DNA from: JAPXSY01 sp034003585
GTDB taxonomy: Bacteria; Verrucomicrobiota; Kiritimatiellia; RFP12; UBA1067
Direction: 5' to 3'
Length of the DNA: 8,552 bases
Assembly: GCA_034003585.1 (NCBI GenBank)
Contig: JAVEYH010000139.1
Location: 1-8,552, forward strand
Shown: positions 1 to 6,172 of the stretch, piece by piece
Position numbering within the stretch: position 1 is the first letter of the stretch
Layout of the letters: the number at the start of each line of letters is the position of its first letter
Position numbers and translations under genes: made by a program
Notes under the pieces: generated by a model
What the model was told of the DNA's origin: nothing
The model's database searches: none
Seen by the model: only the letters and a program-made list of their open reading frames with translations

Positions 1-1545
1 GACTACACCGAAGACATCGCCACGATGACGAACGCGTGCGGGTGGATGGCGGCAGACGCCGGTCTGGAAGTGGTGAACATGGCCGATCCCACGCTTTATC
101 CGCTCGTTTACAAAGAGTGGGCAACCGTTTTAGAGAAGCCATCCTTGACGAACCAGGTCTTTTCGCCGATCTGTTGCGCAAAAGCGGGGCAGGTGGACGG
201 CATGGCGAACGCATCGGCGTTTCATTTCGACAAAACGGCGAAGAACTGGTGTGACGTCACGCTCCCCGAAGGGTGCATCGTCTCGACGAATTTCACCGCG
301 GAATGCATCTTTAAAAGCGATGGACTCTCCAGCGGGGCCTTGTTCCGTCAGCGTGTCGATGGAAGCACCACTCAGATTTCGTGGGGGATTCGTCAGCATG
401 CGTCCGGGGTTGGCTTCGATTACGGCATTGTGGAATCGGGCGGAACCTGGACAGGGCACACGACCGTCCTCTTCCCCGGTGTTCCCGCCACGGTGTGGTC
501 GGATCAGCAGTGGCACCATGCCGCGGTCGTGTACGATCGGGCCGCCCTCACGGCAGAGCTGTGGTTTGACTATGTGCTGCGCGGCACGATTGCGTTGCCA
601 AACGCATTGCCGTCGCCGACGGCAAACCTGAATCAATTCCTGATGGGCATGACGACCGGTGCGGCCGAGTTCTACAATGGTGTAATCGACGAGGTGCGCG
701 TCACGCGGAAGAAACTCGGGAAGGACGATTTTCTGACGTTTCCGTTGATCGCCGAGGACGCGCTGTTTGGGCATTGGCGTTTTGACGGCGATTTCGCCAT
801 TGCACCGGATGCGGGTGTCGCCCTCGATGAGGGCACGCCCACGGGCGGGGAGGTGTCGTTCAGCGATCAGGTTTACCGCGAAAAGGTCTACAACGGGGCC
901 GAGATCATCCCGGAACATGTGCTCTCGACCAATCAGGCCACGGCGGTTTTCACGGACGGCGTGGTGGATGTGGCCAGTAAGCAAGGCCTTTTTGCGGGGA
1001 AGGGTATCGAATGGCGGGCGTTCACGGCGGAATGTTTCTACAAATCAGGGGCTTTCGAGACCGGGATGGACGCCTATCGATGGCTGCTCTTTTACCAAAA
1101 CCCGGACAACGCCGATCGACCGGTCTGGGCGTTGCGGGAAAATGAGAATGGGTCGTTGCAGCTCTTCTTCCGGAGCAGTTGGGATCCGTTGCTTGGCCAT
1201 CATCTCCCGTCGGGCGAGGCCCTCGCGCTGGGGAAATGGCGTCATGTGGCGGTCACGGTCGAGGAGGTCGTCAAACCCGAAAACGTGACCAACATCTCGG
1301 CGCGCCTGTACGTCGATTACAACCTGTACCAGTCCTACGACGGCACGGGCAGTTCCCAGGAGGCGCTGAACTATCCCGTCATGTACGGCGCGAACGGCGG
1401 AACGCTCCGGATCGGCGGTGGAACAGCGACAACGCAAGGGTACCGCGGTTCGATCGACGAAGTTCGCGTGTCGTCCGGAATTCTCGTCCCAAGCCAGTTT
1501 TTGCGCCAATCCAGCAGGATGGGGTTGCAGGTCATTTTCCGCTGA
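1..1545 (+). CDS. LamG/concanavalin A-like domain protein, 5'-truncated by window edge
   Basis: The reading frame is open from base 1, so the gene starts upstream; the ATG at 25 is only the first internal Met. The visible 514 codons hold two jelly-roll (LamG, Laminin_G_3-like) domains. Each opens with the same motif FTAEC-(I/F)-(F/Y)-KS (bases 292 and 1021), has a W-x-H-(A/V)-A-V strand (around 511-530 and 1237-1257), and closes with the family hallmark (V/S)IDEVRV (DEVRV at 688 and 1456). The repeat therefore spans about 243 codons. Such domains bind carbohydrate or protein ligands on secreted or cell-surface proteins; they are not catalytic. The missing N-terminal part could carry a signal peptide and an enzyme domain, but nothing here shows it. 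The C-terminus ends shortly after the second domain with no anchor or sorting motif. It is separated by 153 bp and a promoter from the oxidoreductase genes, so it is probably a separate transcript. The fold call is confident; the ligand is unknown. Confidence 0.8.
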   Translation, partial: DYTEDIATMTNACGWMAADAGLEVVNMADPTLYPLVYKEWATVLEKPSLTNQVFSPICCAKAGQVDGMANASAFHFDKTAKNWCDVTLPEGCIVSTNFTAECIFKSDGLSSGALFRQRVDGSTTQISWGIRQHASGVGFDYGIVESGGTWTGHTTVLFPGVPATVWSDQQWHHAAVVYDRAALTAELWFDYVLRGTIALPNALPSPTANLNQFLMGMTTGAAEFYNGVIDEVRVTRKKLGKDDFLTFPLIAEDALFGHWRFDGDFAIAPDAGVALDEGTPTGGEVSFSDQVYREKVYNGAEIIPEHVLSTNQATAVFTDGVVDVASKQGLFAGKGIEWRAFTAECFYKSGAFETGMDAYRWLLFYQNPDNADRPVWALRENENGSLQLFFRSSWDPLLGHHLPSGEALALGKWRHVAVTVEEVVKPENVTNISARLYVDYNLYQSYDGTGSSQEALNYPVMYGANGGTLRIGGGTATTQGYRGSIDEVRVSSGILVPSQFLRQSSRMGLQVIFR

Positions 1546-1635
1546 TGGCGTCGCGGAGGCGTTTGCTCTTTTCGGCGGTCCGAAATCGTCCGCAAGGTCG
1601 CGGGGCGTGATGGAGGATCCCGGGGGGGCGAAGGG

Positions 1636-1664
1636 TTGATTTGAGAATCGCGGACCGGCATAAT
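1636..1664 (+). promoter_or_regulatory. Predicted sigma70-type promoter for the oxidoreductase operon
   Basis: A -35 box TTGATT (1636-1641) and a -10 box CATAAT (1659-1664) are separated by exactly 17 bp, close to the TTGACA/TATAAT consensus. They sit where the spacer turns from GC-rich to AT-rich. Transcription would start near 1671, giving a leader of about 28 nt before the ATG at 1699. This is the only convincing promoter seen before 7588. It is a pattern match only; sigma factor preferences of this lineage are not known from the sequence. Confidence 0.5.
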
Positions 1665-1689
1665 CCAATAATACAAAACATTCATAAAA

Positions 1690-1697
1690 AGGGGGGG
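1690..1697 (+). promoter_or_regulatory. G-tract ribosome binding site, unusually close to the start
   Basis: An A followed by seven Gs ends one base before the ATG at 1699. If AGGGGG (1690-1695) is the Shine-Dalgarno core, the spacing is only 3 nt, shorter than the 8 nt seen ahead of the paralogs at 4642 and 6173. The next in-frame Met would lose the Tat motif, so 1699 is still the best start. Confidence 0.4.
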
Positions 1698-1698
1698 T

Positions 1699-2820
1699 AT
1701 GCGGGACAGAAAACCGTTTTCACGGCGCGCGTTTGTCGCGGCATCCGGTTTGGCCGGAATGGGGAGCCTGTTTCCCGGGGTCCTTCCGGCGGCGACGGCG
1801 GGCGAAGCCGCGTCGCGGAAACCGATCCGGATCGGACAGATCGGCACCGGCAACCAGCACGCCTACAAGATGGCCACGCTGCGCAAGCTGCCGGACCTGT
1901 TCGAGGTGGTCGGCCTGGCGGGTGACCGTCCCGGCAAGCCGGGCAAGGCGCCGGGGGCGGCATGTTACAAGGGACTCAACTGGATGAGTCAGGAGGAACT
2001 GCTCGCGATTCCCGGGCTCCAGGCGGTGGCAGTGGAGACGGAAGAGCGCCTGAACGTGCCGGTCGCCTTGAATTGCATCCGCGCGGGCAAGCACATTCAC
2101 CTGGACAAGCCGTGCGGCGAGTCGCTGCCCGCGTTCAAAAAACTGCTGGACGAGGCGGAGGCCGCGAAATTGACCGTCCAGGTCGGATATATGTACCGCA
2201 ACAATCCGGCCGTGCAGTTCTGCATCAGGGCCGTGAAAGAAGGATTGATCGGCCGCGTGGTCGATCTGGACGCATCGATGGGGCGGTACGACGGGCAGGG
2301 CTACCGCACCCTCATCAAACAGTACAAGGGCGGCATCCAGTACATTCTGGCGTGTCACTTGATCGACCTGATGGTTTCGATCATGGGCGCGCCGGAGCGT
2401 GTGACGCCGTATCAGCGCTGCACGCGCGGCGACGGCGTGCTGGACAACGGCCTGGCCGTGTTCGAGTTTGACGGCGGCCGGCTGGCGACCGTGCGCACTT
2501 CCATTACCGAGGCGCAGGGGTTCTCGAACCGCCGCCTCAAAGTGATGGGCGACAAGGGCACGATCCTCATCGAACCGCTGGAGTCCAAGGGAAATAGGTC
2601 GGGAGGCGTGCTGAAGCTCTTTCTGGAAGAGGCGCACGACGGGTATAAGAAAGGGGCGCAGACGGTCAACATGCCGCCGCCGAAAGACCGCTACGAGGAC
2701 CAGTGGCGCGAGTTCGCCGCCGTGGTGAACGGTGAGATCGTCAACCCCTACACCTATGCGCACGACCACCTGGTCCACAAATGCCATCTGCAGGCGTGCG
2801 CGATGCCGATCGACGTATGA
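1699..2820 (+). CDS. Tat-exported Gfo/Idh/MocA family oxidoreductase (divergent member)
   Basis: This 373-aa protein is predicted to be an NAD(P)-dependent sugar or polyol oxidoreductase. The N-terminus carries a twin-arginine motif (SRRAFVA, residues 8-14) followed by a weakly hydrophobic Gly/Ala stretch, so export of the folded enzyme to the periplasm is likely. The Rossmann dinucleotide motif GTGNQH is at residues 49-54. The conserved lysine of the family's EKP signature is present in the variant DKP (136-138). A downstream H-x-x-D motif (H220, D223 in ACHLIDL) matches the catalytic region of the second domain. Its size is about 100 residues shorter than the three paralogs that follow, and its C-terminal domain differs from theirs, so it belongs to another subfamily. 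It follows a predicted promoter and is separated from the next gene by 9 bp, so the two are very likely cotranscribed. The substrate cannot be told from sequence. Confidence 0.85.
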   Translation: MRDRKPFSRRAFVAASGLAGMGSLFPGVLPAATAGEAASRKPIRIGQIGTGNQHAYKMATLRKLPDLFEVVGLAGDRPGKPGKAPGAACYKGLNWMSQEELLAIPGLQAVAVETEERLNVPVALNCIRAGKHIHLDKPCGESLPAFKKLLDEAEAAKLTVQVGYMYRNNPAVQFCIRAVKEGLIGRVVDLDASMGRYDGQGYRTLIKQYKGGIQYILACHLIDLMVSIMGAPERVTPYQRCTRGDGVLDNGLAVFEFDGGRLATVRTSITEAQGFSNRRLKVMGDKGTILIEPLESKGNRSGGVLKLFLEEAHDGYKKGAQTVNMPPPKDRYEDQWREFAAVVNGEIVNPYTYAHDHLVHKCHLQACAMPIDV

Positions 2821-2825
2821 GAGGG
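2821..2825 (+). promoter_or_regulatory. Ribosome binding site for the gapped oxidoreductase gene
   Basis: GAGGG directly follows the stop codon of the previous gene and lies 4 nt before the ATG at 2830. It supports this start, which also places the twin-arginine motif at residues 3-4. Confidence 0.55.
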
Positions 2826-2829
2826 AAAA

Positions 2830-4535
2830 ATGAAGAGACGTGAGTTCATCAAAGCGGCCGCGGCCGGCGTCGGCGGCTTTTCAGTACTGGGGACGCGCGG
2901 ACAGGGTACGCCGGCTGCGACAAAGCCGCTGCGCGTGGCGCTGATCGGCTGCGGGGGCTACGGCACCTATGCGCACATCCCGGCGATCTTCGGGCGCGGC
3001 ACGAGTGTCGATACGGTTGACGGCAAGAAGACGCANNNNNNNNNNNNNNNNNNNNNNNNNNNNNNNNNNNNNNNNNNNNNNNNNNNNNNNNNNNNNNNNN
3101 NNNNNNNNNNNNNNNNNNNNNNNNNNNNNNNNNNNCGCCGGCTGCGACAAAGCCGCTGCGCGTGGCGCTGATCGGCTGCGGGGGCTACGGCACCTATGCG
3201 CACATCCCGGCGATCTTCGGGCGCGGCACGAGTGTCGATACGGTTGACGGCAAGAAGACGCATGTGCCTGTGACCGGCGGCGAGCGGCTCGTGGCGGTCG
3301 TGGATCCGGACGGCCGCCAGATCGCCCGTGCGATGAAGCGGGTCAGCGAGGTGTCTCCGGGGACGGACACCGCCGCGATCCGGAAGTACGCAGACTATCG
3401 CAAGCTGTTCGGCGAGATGGGGAGCGACTTGGACGCGGTGATCATCGCCACGCCCACGCACCATCACGCGCTGCCCGCGCTGCTGGCCATGCGCAAAGGC
3501 ATCCACGTGTATCTGGAGAAACCGCTGGCTCACACCCTGGCCGAAGTGCGGCTGCTCACCGAAGAGGCGCGGCGCTGCGGCGTAGCCACGCAGATGGGGA
3601 ACTGGGGACAGTCCACCGAAGGTCCCCGGCTCCTGTGCGAATACCTTCAGGCCGGCGCGATCGGCCCGGTGCGGGAAGTGCACTGCTGGAGCGACCGGGT
3701 GGACGGGCTCCCGCCCGACACCCCGCGTCCGCCCGCGCTTCCGGTCCCGAAAGAGCTGGATTGGGATCTTTGGCTCGGGGGGGCGCCGCGGCGCGAGTTC
3801 CACAGCGGTCTGCTGAATTTCTACTGGAACGCATGGCGCGACTTCGGCAACGCGACGATCGGCAACATGGGCTGCCACATCATCAACCACGCCTACTTCG
3901 CGCTGAAGCTGGCGCGCCCCGTTGCGGTCGAGCTGGAAGAGGTCTACGGCGGCGGCAAAGAGAGCTGGCCGATCCGCAGCCGCATCCGCTGGGAGTTCCC
4001 GGCCCGCGGCGGGTTGCCCCCGCTCAAACTCTACTGGTACGACGGCATCGCGCCGGGAGCGCCCTACAACGAAAAGACCGTGGGCGGCGGCGGCCACCGG
4101 CGCATGTCGCGCGCGACGGCCTACGCGCCGCCGATCCGCACGGAACTGGAAAAGAAGTACAACCGTGAGTTCAGCGGGGAAGGCTCGCTCTTCATCGGCG
4201 AGAAAGGCGTCTTCACCATGGGCCGTCACGGCGACGGGTTCCGGATGGTTCCCGAATCGGCGCACCGCGCCTTCCCGAAGCCGGCCCGCGTGCTGCCGCG
4301 CGTCAAGGGCACGCATCAGGAGGACTTTTTCCGCGCCTGCCGCGGCGGTGCGGCGGCCAGCTCGAATTTCAATCACGCGGGGCCGCTGGCGGAACTCGTG
4401 CTGCTCGGGAACCTCGCGGAGCGGGCGGGAGTCGGCAAGCGCGTGGAATGGGACGCGGCGAAGTTGCGCTGCACCAACAGGCCGGAACTTAACCGGTACG
4501 TGGCGAAGACGTATCGCGAGGGCTGGAAGCTCTGA
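2830..4535 (+). CDS. Tat-exported Gfo/Idh/MocA family oxidoreductase, interrupted by an assembly gap
   Basis: Read literally, the frame from 2830 runs into 100 Ns and stops at 3171, while the remainder is open in another frame to 4535. Removing the Ns and one copy of the flanking 127-bp duplication (227 bases in all) joins both parts in frame into one protein of 492 aa, matching the 474- and 471-aa paralogs downstream. It has a near-consensus Tat motif KRREFIK (residues 2-8), a Rossmann motif GCGGYG (40-45) and EKP at 154-156 in the joined numbering. The active-site region reads CHIINH (H274), with Asn where both downstream paralogs have Asp. The C-terminal half (SNF, LAELVLLGN, RCTN, ELNRY, GWKL) is of the bacterial Gfo/Idh/MocA C-terminal type. 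It is predicted to be a periplasmic NAD(P)-dependent oxidoreductase acting on a sugar-like substrate, which is unknown. An automatic annotation would probably report a fragment plus a CDS starting near the GTG at 3162. Confidence 0.85.
2909..3035 (+). repeat. 127-bp exact duplicate, left copy (contig end)
   Basis: These 127 bases reappear without any mismatch at 3136-3262, and only 100 Ns lie between the two copies. The copy ends exactly at the first N. This is best explained as an unmerged overlap of two contig ends, not a biological repeat. Confidence 0.95.
3036..3135. other. Scaffold gap of 100 Ns
   Basis: Exactly 100 Ns, the conventional filler for a join of unknown length. It splits an oxidoreductase gene and, with the duplicated flanks, shifts its frame by 2. 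Confidence 0.99.
3136..3262 (+). repeat. 127-bp exact duplicate, right copy (contig start)
   Basis: Identical to 2909-3035 and begins at the first base after the Ns. Unlike the left copy, it continues directly into the rest of the oxidoreductase gene. Confidence 0.95.
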
Positions 4536-4564
4536 GAATGGCCAGACGGTGACCATCGTTTCTG

Positions 4565-4618
4565 AGCCAGGATTACAGGATTCACATGATTGATCCTGTC
4601 AATCCTGTAATCCTGGCT
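4565..4618. repeat. 54-bp near-perfect palindrome, copy A
   Basis: The outer arms of 18 bases (4565-4582 and 4601-4618) are perfect reverse complements. The inner 18 bases also pair at 6 of 9 positions, so only 4583/4600, 4587/4596 and the centre 4591/4592 are unpaired. Each half is made of ATCCTG-type units spaced 8-9 bases apart (right half at 4593, 4602, 4610). As RNA it would form a long hairpin ending 23 nt before the next start codon. There is no U-tract after it, so a standard intrinsic terminator is unlikely. A role in mRNA stability, attenuation or as a protein-binding site, or an origin as a small mobile repeat, is possible. Confidence 0.85.
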
Positions 4619-4626
4619 GAAAAGAA

Positions 4627-4633
4627 GAGGGGG
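4627..4633 (+). promoter_or_regulatory. Ribosome binding site
   Basis: GAGGGGG lies 8 nt before the ATG at 4642. It is part of the duplicated spacer and fixes the start so that the twin-arginine motif is retained. Confidence 0.65.
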
Positions 4634-4641
4634 AAAGAATA

Positions 4642-6066
4642 ATGAACAGACGGGATTTCATCAGAACGGCGGCGGCCGCGGTCGGCGGGCTGTCGGTTCC
4701 GGGTGCGCTCGGCCAGGGCGCGGCAGCCGCGGAAAAACCGCTGCGCGTGGCGATCATCGGCTGCGGCGACCGCGGCTGTCACGCGCTCCTGCCGAACATC
4801 GCCACGTCGGGGATGGCCGAGTTCGTGGCGTTGGTTGACCCCGACGCGCGCGCCATCGCCCGCGCGCGAAAGCAGGTAAAGAAATTCCGGCCGGACGCGA
4901 AGACGGAGGCCATTGCCGCCTTTGGCGACTACCGCGACTTCTACAAACGGATGGCGGGCGGTGTGGACGCGGTTTTCATCGCGACGCCCAACCACCAGCA
5001 CTGCCTGCCCGCGCTGCTCGCGTTCCGCAACGGCATCCACGCCTATGTCGAGAAACCCATGGCCTACACGGTCGAAGAGGGACGCCGGATGCTCGCCGAA
5101 GCCCGCGCCCACAAGGTGATCACACAAAGTGGCCACCACGGCCATTCCAACGAGGGCGCGCGCCGGCTTTGCGAGTACGTCTGGGCGGGGGCCATCGGTC
5201 AGGTCACCGAGGTCTACTGCTGGACCGACCGGGTGAACGCGCGCGAGCAACCGCTTTCCAAAGAATCGGCCTGCCCGAAAGAGTTGGACTGGGACAAGTG
5301 GATCGGGCCGGCGGCGTGGCGCGGTTTCAACCGCGGACTGCACCCCGTCGGCTGGTATTCCTGGCGCGGGTTCGGCAGCGCGACCATCGGCAACATGGGC
5401 AATCATGTCATCGACCCGGTCTTCTGGGCGCTCAAGCTCGGCAGTCCGGAGAGCGTCCGGCTCGCGGATTTCCGCCCCGGCGCGGAAGAGTCCTGGGGGC
5501 TCCGCGACCACATCGTCTGGAAGTTTCCCAAGCGCGGCGGCCTCGCTCCCGTCGAGATGCACTGGTTTGACGGGCTCAAAGGCGACCTGCACTGGGACGA
5601 CAGCACATGGACGCCGGGCACGTACAAGTACATCGTCAGGAAAGAGAACCAGAACCTGCCGCCGAAGTTGGTGGAGATCGAAAAGAAGTACAACGTCGAC
5701 CTCGGCCGCTGCGCCTCGGTTCTGATCGGCGAGAAGGGCATTCTCTGCATCAGCGTGTTCGGCGAGAGCCTGCGTTTTGTGCCGGACAGCCTCCGCGCTG
5801 AAATCGCGCCGCCGCCCAAGACGATCCCGCGCATCCGCGGGTCACATCAGGTGGACTTCATGCGCGCGTGTTTGGGCGGTCCGGCGGCCTGCGCGAACTT
5901 CGAGTACTCCCAGCCGCTCAACGAAATCATGCTGCTCGGCGTCGCCGCCATCGAAGAGGGTTCCGGCAAACGGCTGGATTGGGACGGCAAGGCCGGGCGG
6001 TTCACGAATGACGACGCGGCCAACAAATTCCTGAGCCGTCCGGACCGCGAGGGATGGAAGCTCTGA
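4642..6066 (+). CDS. Tat-exported Gfo/Idh/MocA family oxidoreductase (second tandem paralog)
   Basis: This is a 474-aa predicted NAD(P)-dependent oxidoreductase. The Tat motif NRRDFIR is at residues 2-8, followed by an Ala/Gly-rich h-region ending around residue 30, so export to the periplasm is likely. The Rossmann motif GCGDRG is at 40-45, followed by the acidic end of the second strand in ALVDPD. The catalytic lysine motif EKP is at 137-139 and H-x-x-D is H255/D258 (NHVIDPVFWAL). The C-terminal region keeps FMRACLGG, CANFEY and GWKL, but between them reads FTNDDAANKFLSRPD where both sister genes share a RCTN-x-PELN block, so it is the most divergent of the three at the C-terminus. The start is set by a strong ribosome binding site. 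It is separated by matching 106-bp spacers from both neighbours, and cotranscription is likely although a hairpin lies in each spacer. The substrate is unknown. Confidence 0.88.
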   Translation: MNRRDFIRTAAAAVGGLSVPGALGQGAAAAEKPLRVAIIGCGDRGCHALLPNIATSGMAEFVALVDPDARAIARARKQVKKFRPDAKTEAIAAFGDYRDFYKRMAGGVDAVFIATPNHQHCLPALLAFRNGIHAYVEKPMAYTVEEGRRMLAEARAHKVITQSGHHGHSNEGARRLCEYVWAGAIGQVTEVYCWTDRVNAREQPLSKESACPKELDWDKWIGPAAWRGFNRGLHPVGWYSWRGFGSATIGNMGNHVIDPVFWALKLGSPESVRLADFRPGAEESWGLRDHIVWKFPKRGGLAPVEMHWFDGLKGDLHWDDSTWTPGTYKYIVRKENQNLPPKLVEIEKKYNVDLGRCASVLIGEKGILCISVFGESLRFVPDSLRAEIAPPPKTIPRIRGSHQVDFMRACLGGPAACANFEYSQPLNEIMLLGVAAIEEGSGKRLDWDGKAGRFTNDDAANKFLSRPDREGWKL

Positions 6067-6095
6067 AAACGGCCAGACGGTGGCCATTGTTCATG

Positions 6096-6149
6096 AGCCA
6101 GGATTACAGGATTTACATGATTGATCCTGTTAATCCTGTAATCCTGGCT
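6096..6149. repeat. 54-bp near-perfect palindrome, copy B
   Basis: Both 18-base arms (6096-6113 and 6132-6149) are identical to those of copy A. The only two differences are at the mirror-image unpaired positions 6114 and 6131, which are T and T here but C and C in copy A. The hairpin would end 23 nt before the ATG at 6173. Confidence 0.85.
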
Positions 6150-6157
6150 GAAAAGAA

Positions 6158-6164
6158 GAGGGGG
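6158..6164 (+). promoter_or_regulatory. Ribosome binding site
   Basis: GAGGGGG lies 8 nt before the ATG at 6173, identical in sequence and spacing to the site ahead of the previous paralog. Confidence 0.65.
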
Positions 6165-6172
6165 AAAGAATA

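Larger units (their letters stand above)
4536..4641 (+). repeat. 106-bp intercistronic repeat, copy A
   Basis: The whole spacer between two oxidoreductase genes is repeated as the whole spacer at 6067-6172. Both are 106 bp long and differ at 8 positions (98/106 identical), all in the first 65 bases; the last 41 bases are identical. It contains a 54-bp palindrome and the ribosome binding site of the next gene. Similarity continues into the first codons of that gene, so it is a duplicated gene boundary. Confidence 0.9.
6067..6172 (+). repeat. 106-bp intercistronic repeat, copy B
   Basis: Same length as copy A at 4536-4641 and differs from it at spacer positions 1, 4, 17, 22, 26, 27, 48 and 65. 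It starts immediately after the stop codon and ends immediately before the next ATG, as copy A does. In this copy a small extra inverted repeat GGCCA/TGGCC is intact near 6071-6085; copy A breaks it with one change. Confidence 0.9.

Noticed and set aside
1545..1610. 21-codon ORF overlapping the LamG gene stop as TGATG
   Set aside because: The peptide (MASRRRLLFS... RGA) is short, Arg-rich and without a recognisable motif; it is probably chance in GC-rich sequence.
1546..1635. Terminator after the LamG gene
   Set aside because: Only short 4-bp inverted repeats are visible (around 1577-1600) with no U-tract, so no terminator is supported.
2909..3262. True tandem duplication or frameshifted pseudogene in the oxidoreductase at 2830
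   Set aside because: The copies are identical, abut the N-run exactly, and their removal restores a full-length gene, so an assembly artefact is far more likely.
2967..4556. Long open frame (529 codons) on the minus strand over the gapped oxidoreductase
   Set aside because: It is a GC-rich antisense shadow: it spans the N-run, has no family motifs, and similar antisense frames lie opposite the other paralogs. The + strand has clear conserved motifs.
4565..4618. Intrinsic terminator between the oxidoreductase genes
   Set aside because: The long stem is AT/GC mixed and is followed by GAAAAGAAG without a U-tract, and it sits just before a strong ribosome binding site; annotated as a palindromic repeat instead.
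4565..6149. CRISPR-like or insertion-sequence interpretation of the two palindromes
   Set aside because: Only two copies 1.5 kb apart, separated by a complete gene, with no cas or transposase gene and no regular spacers.
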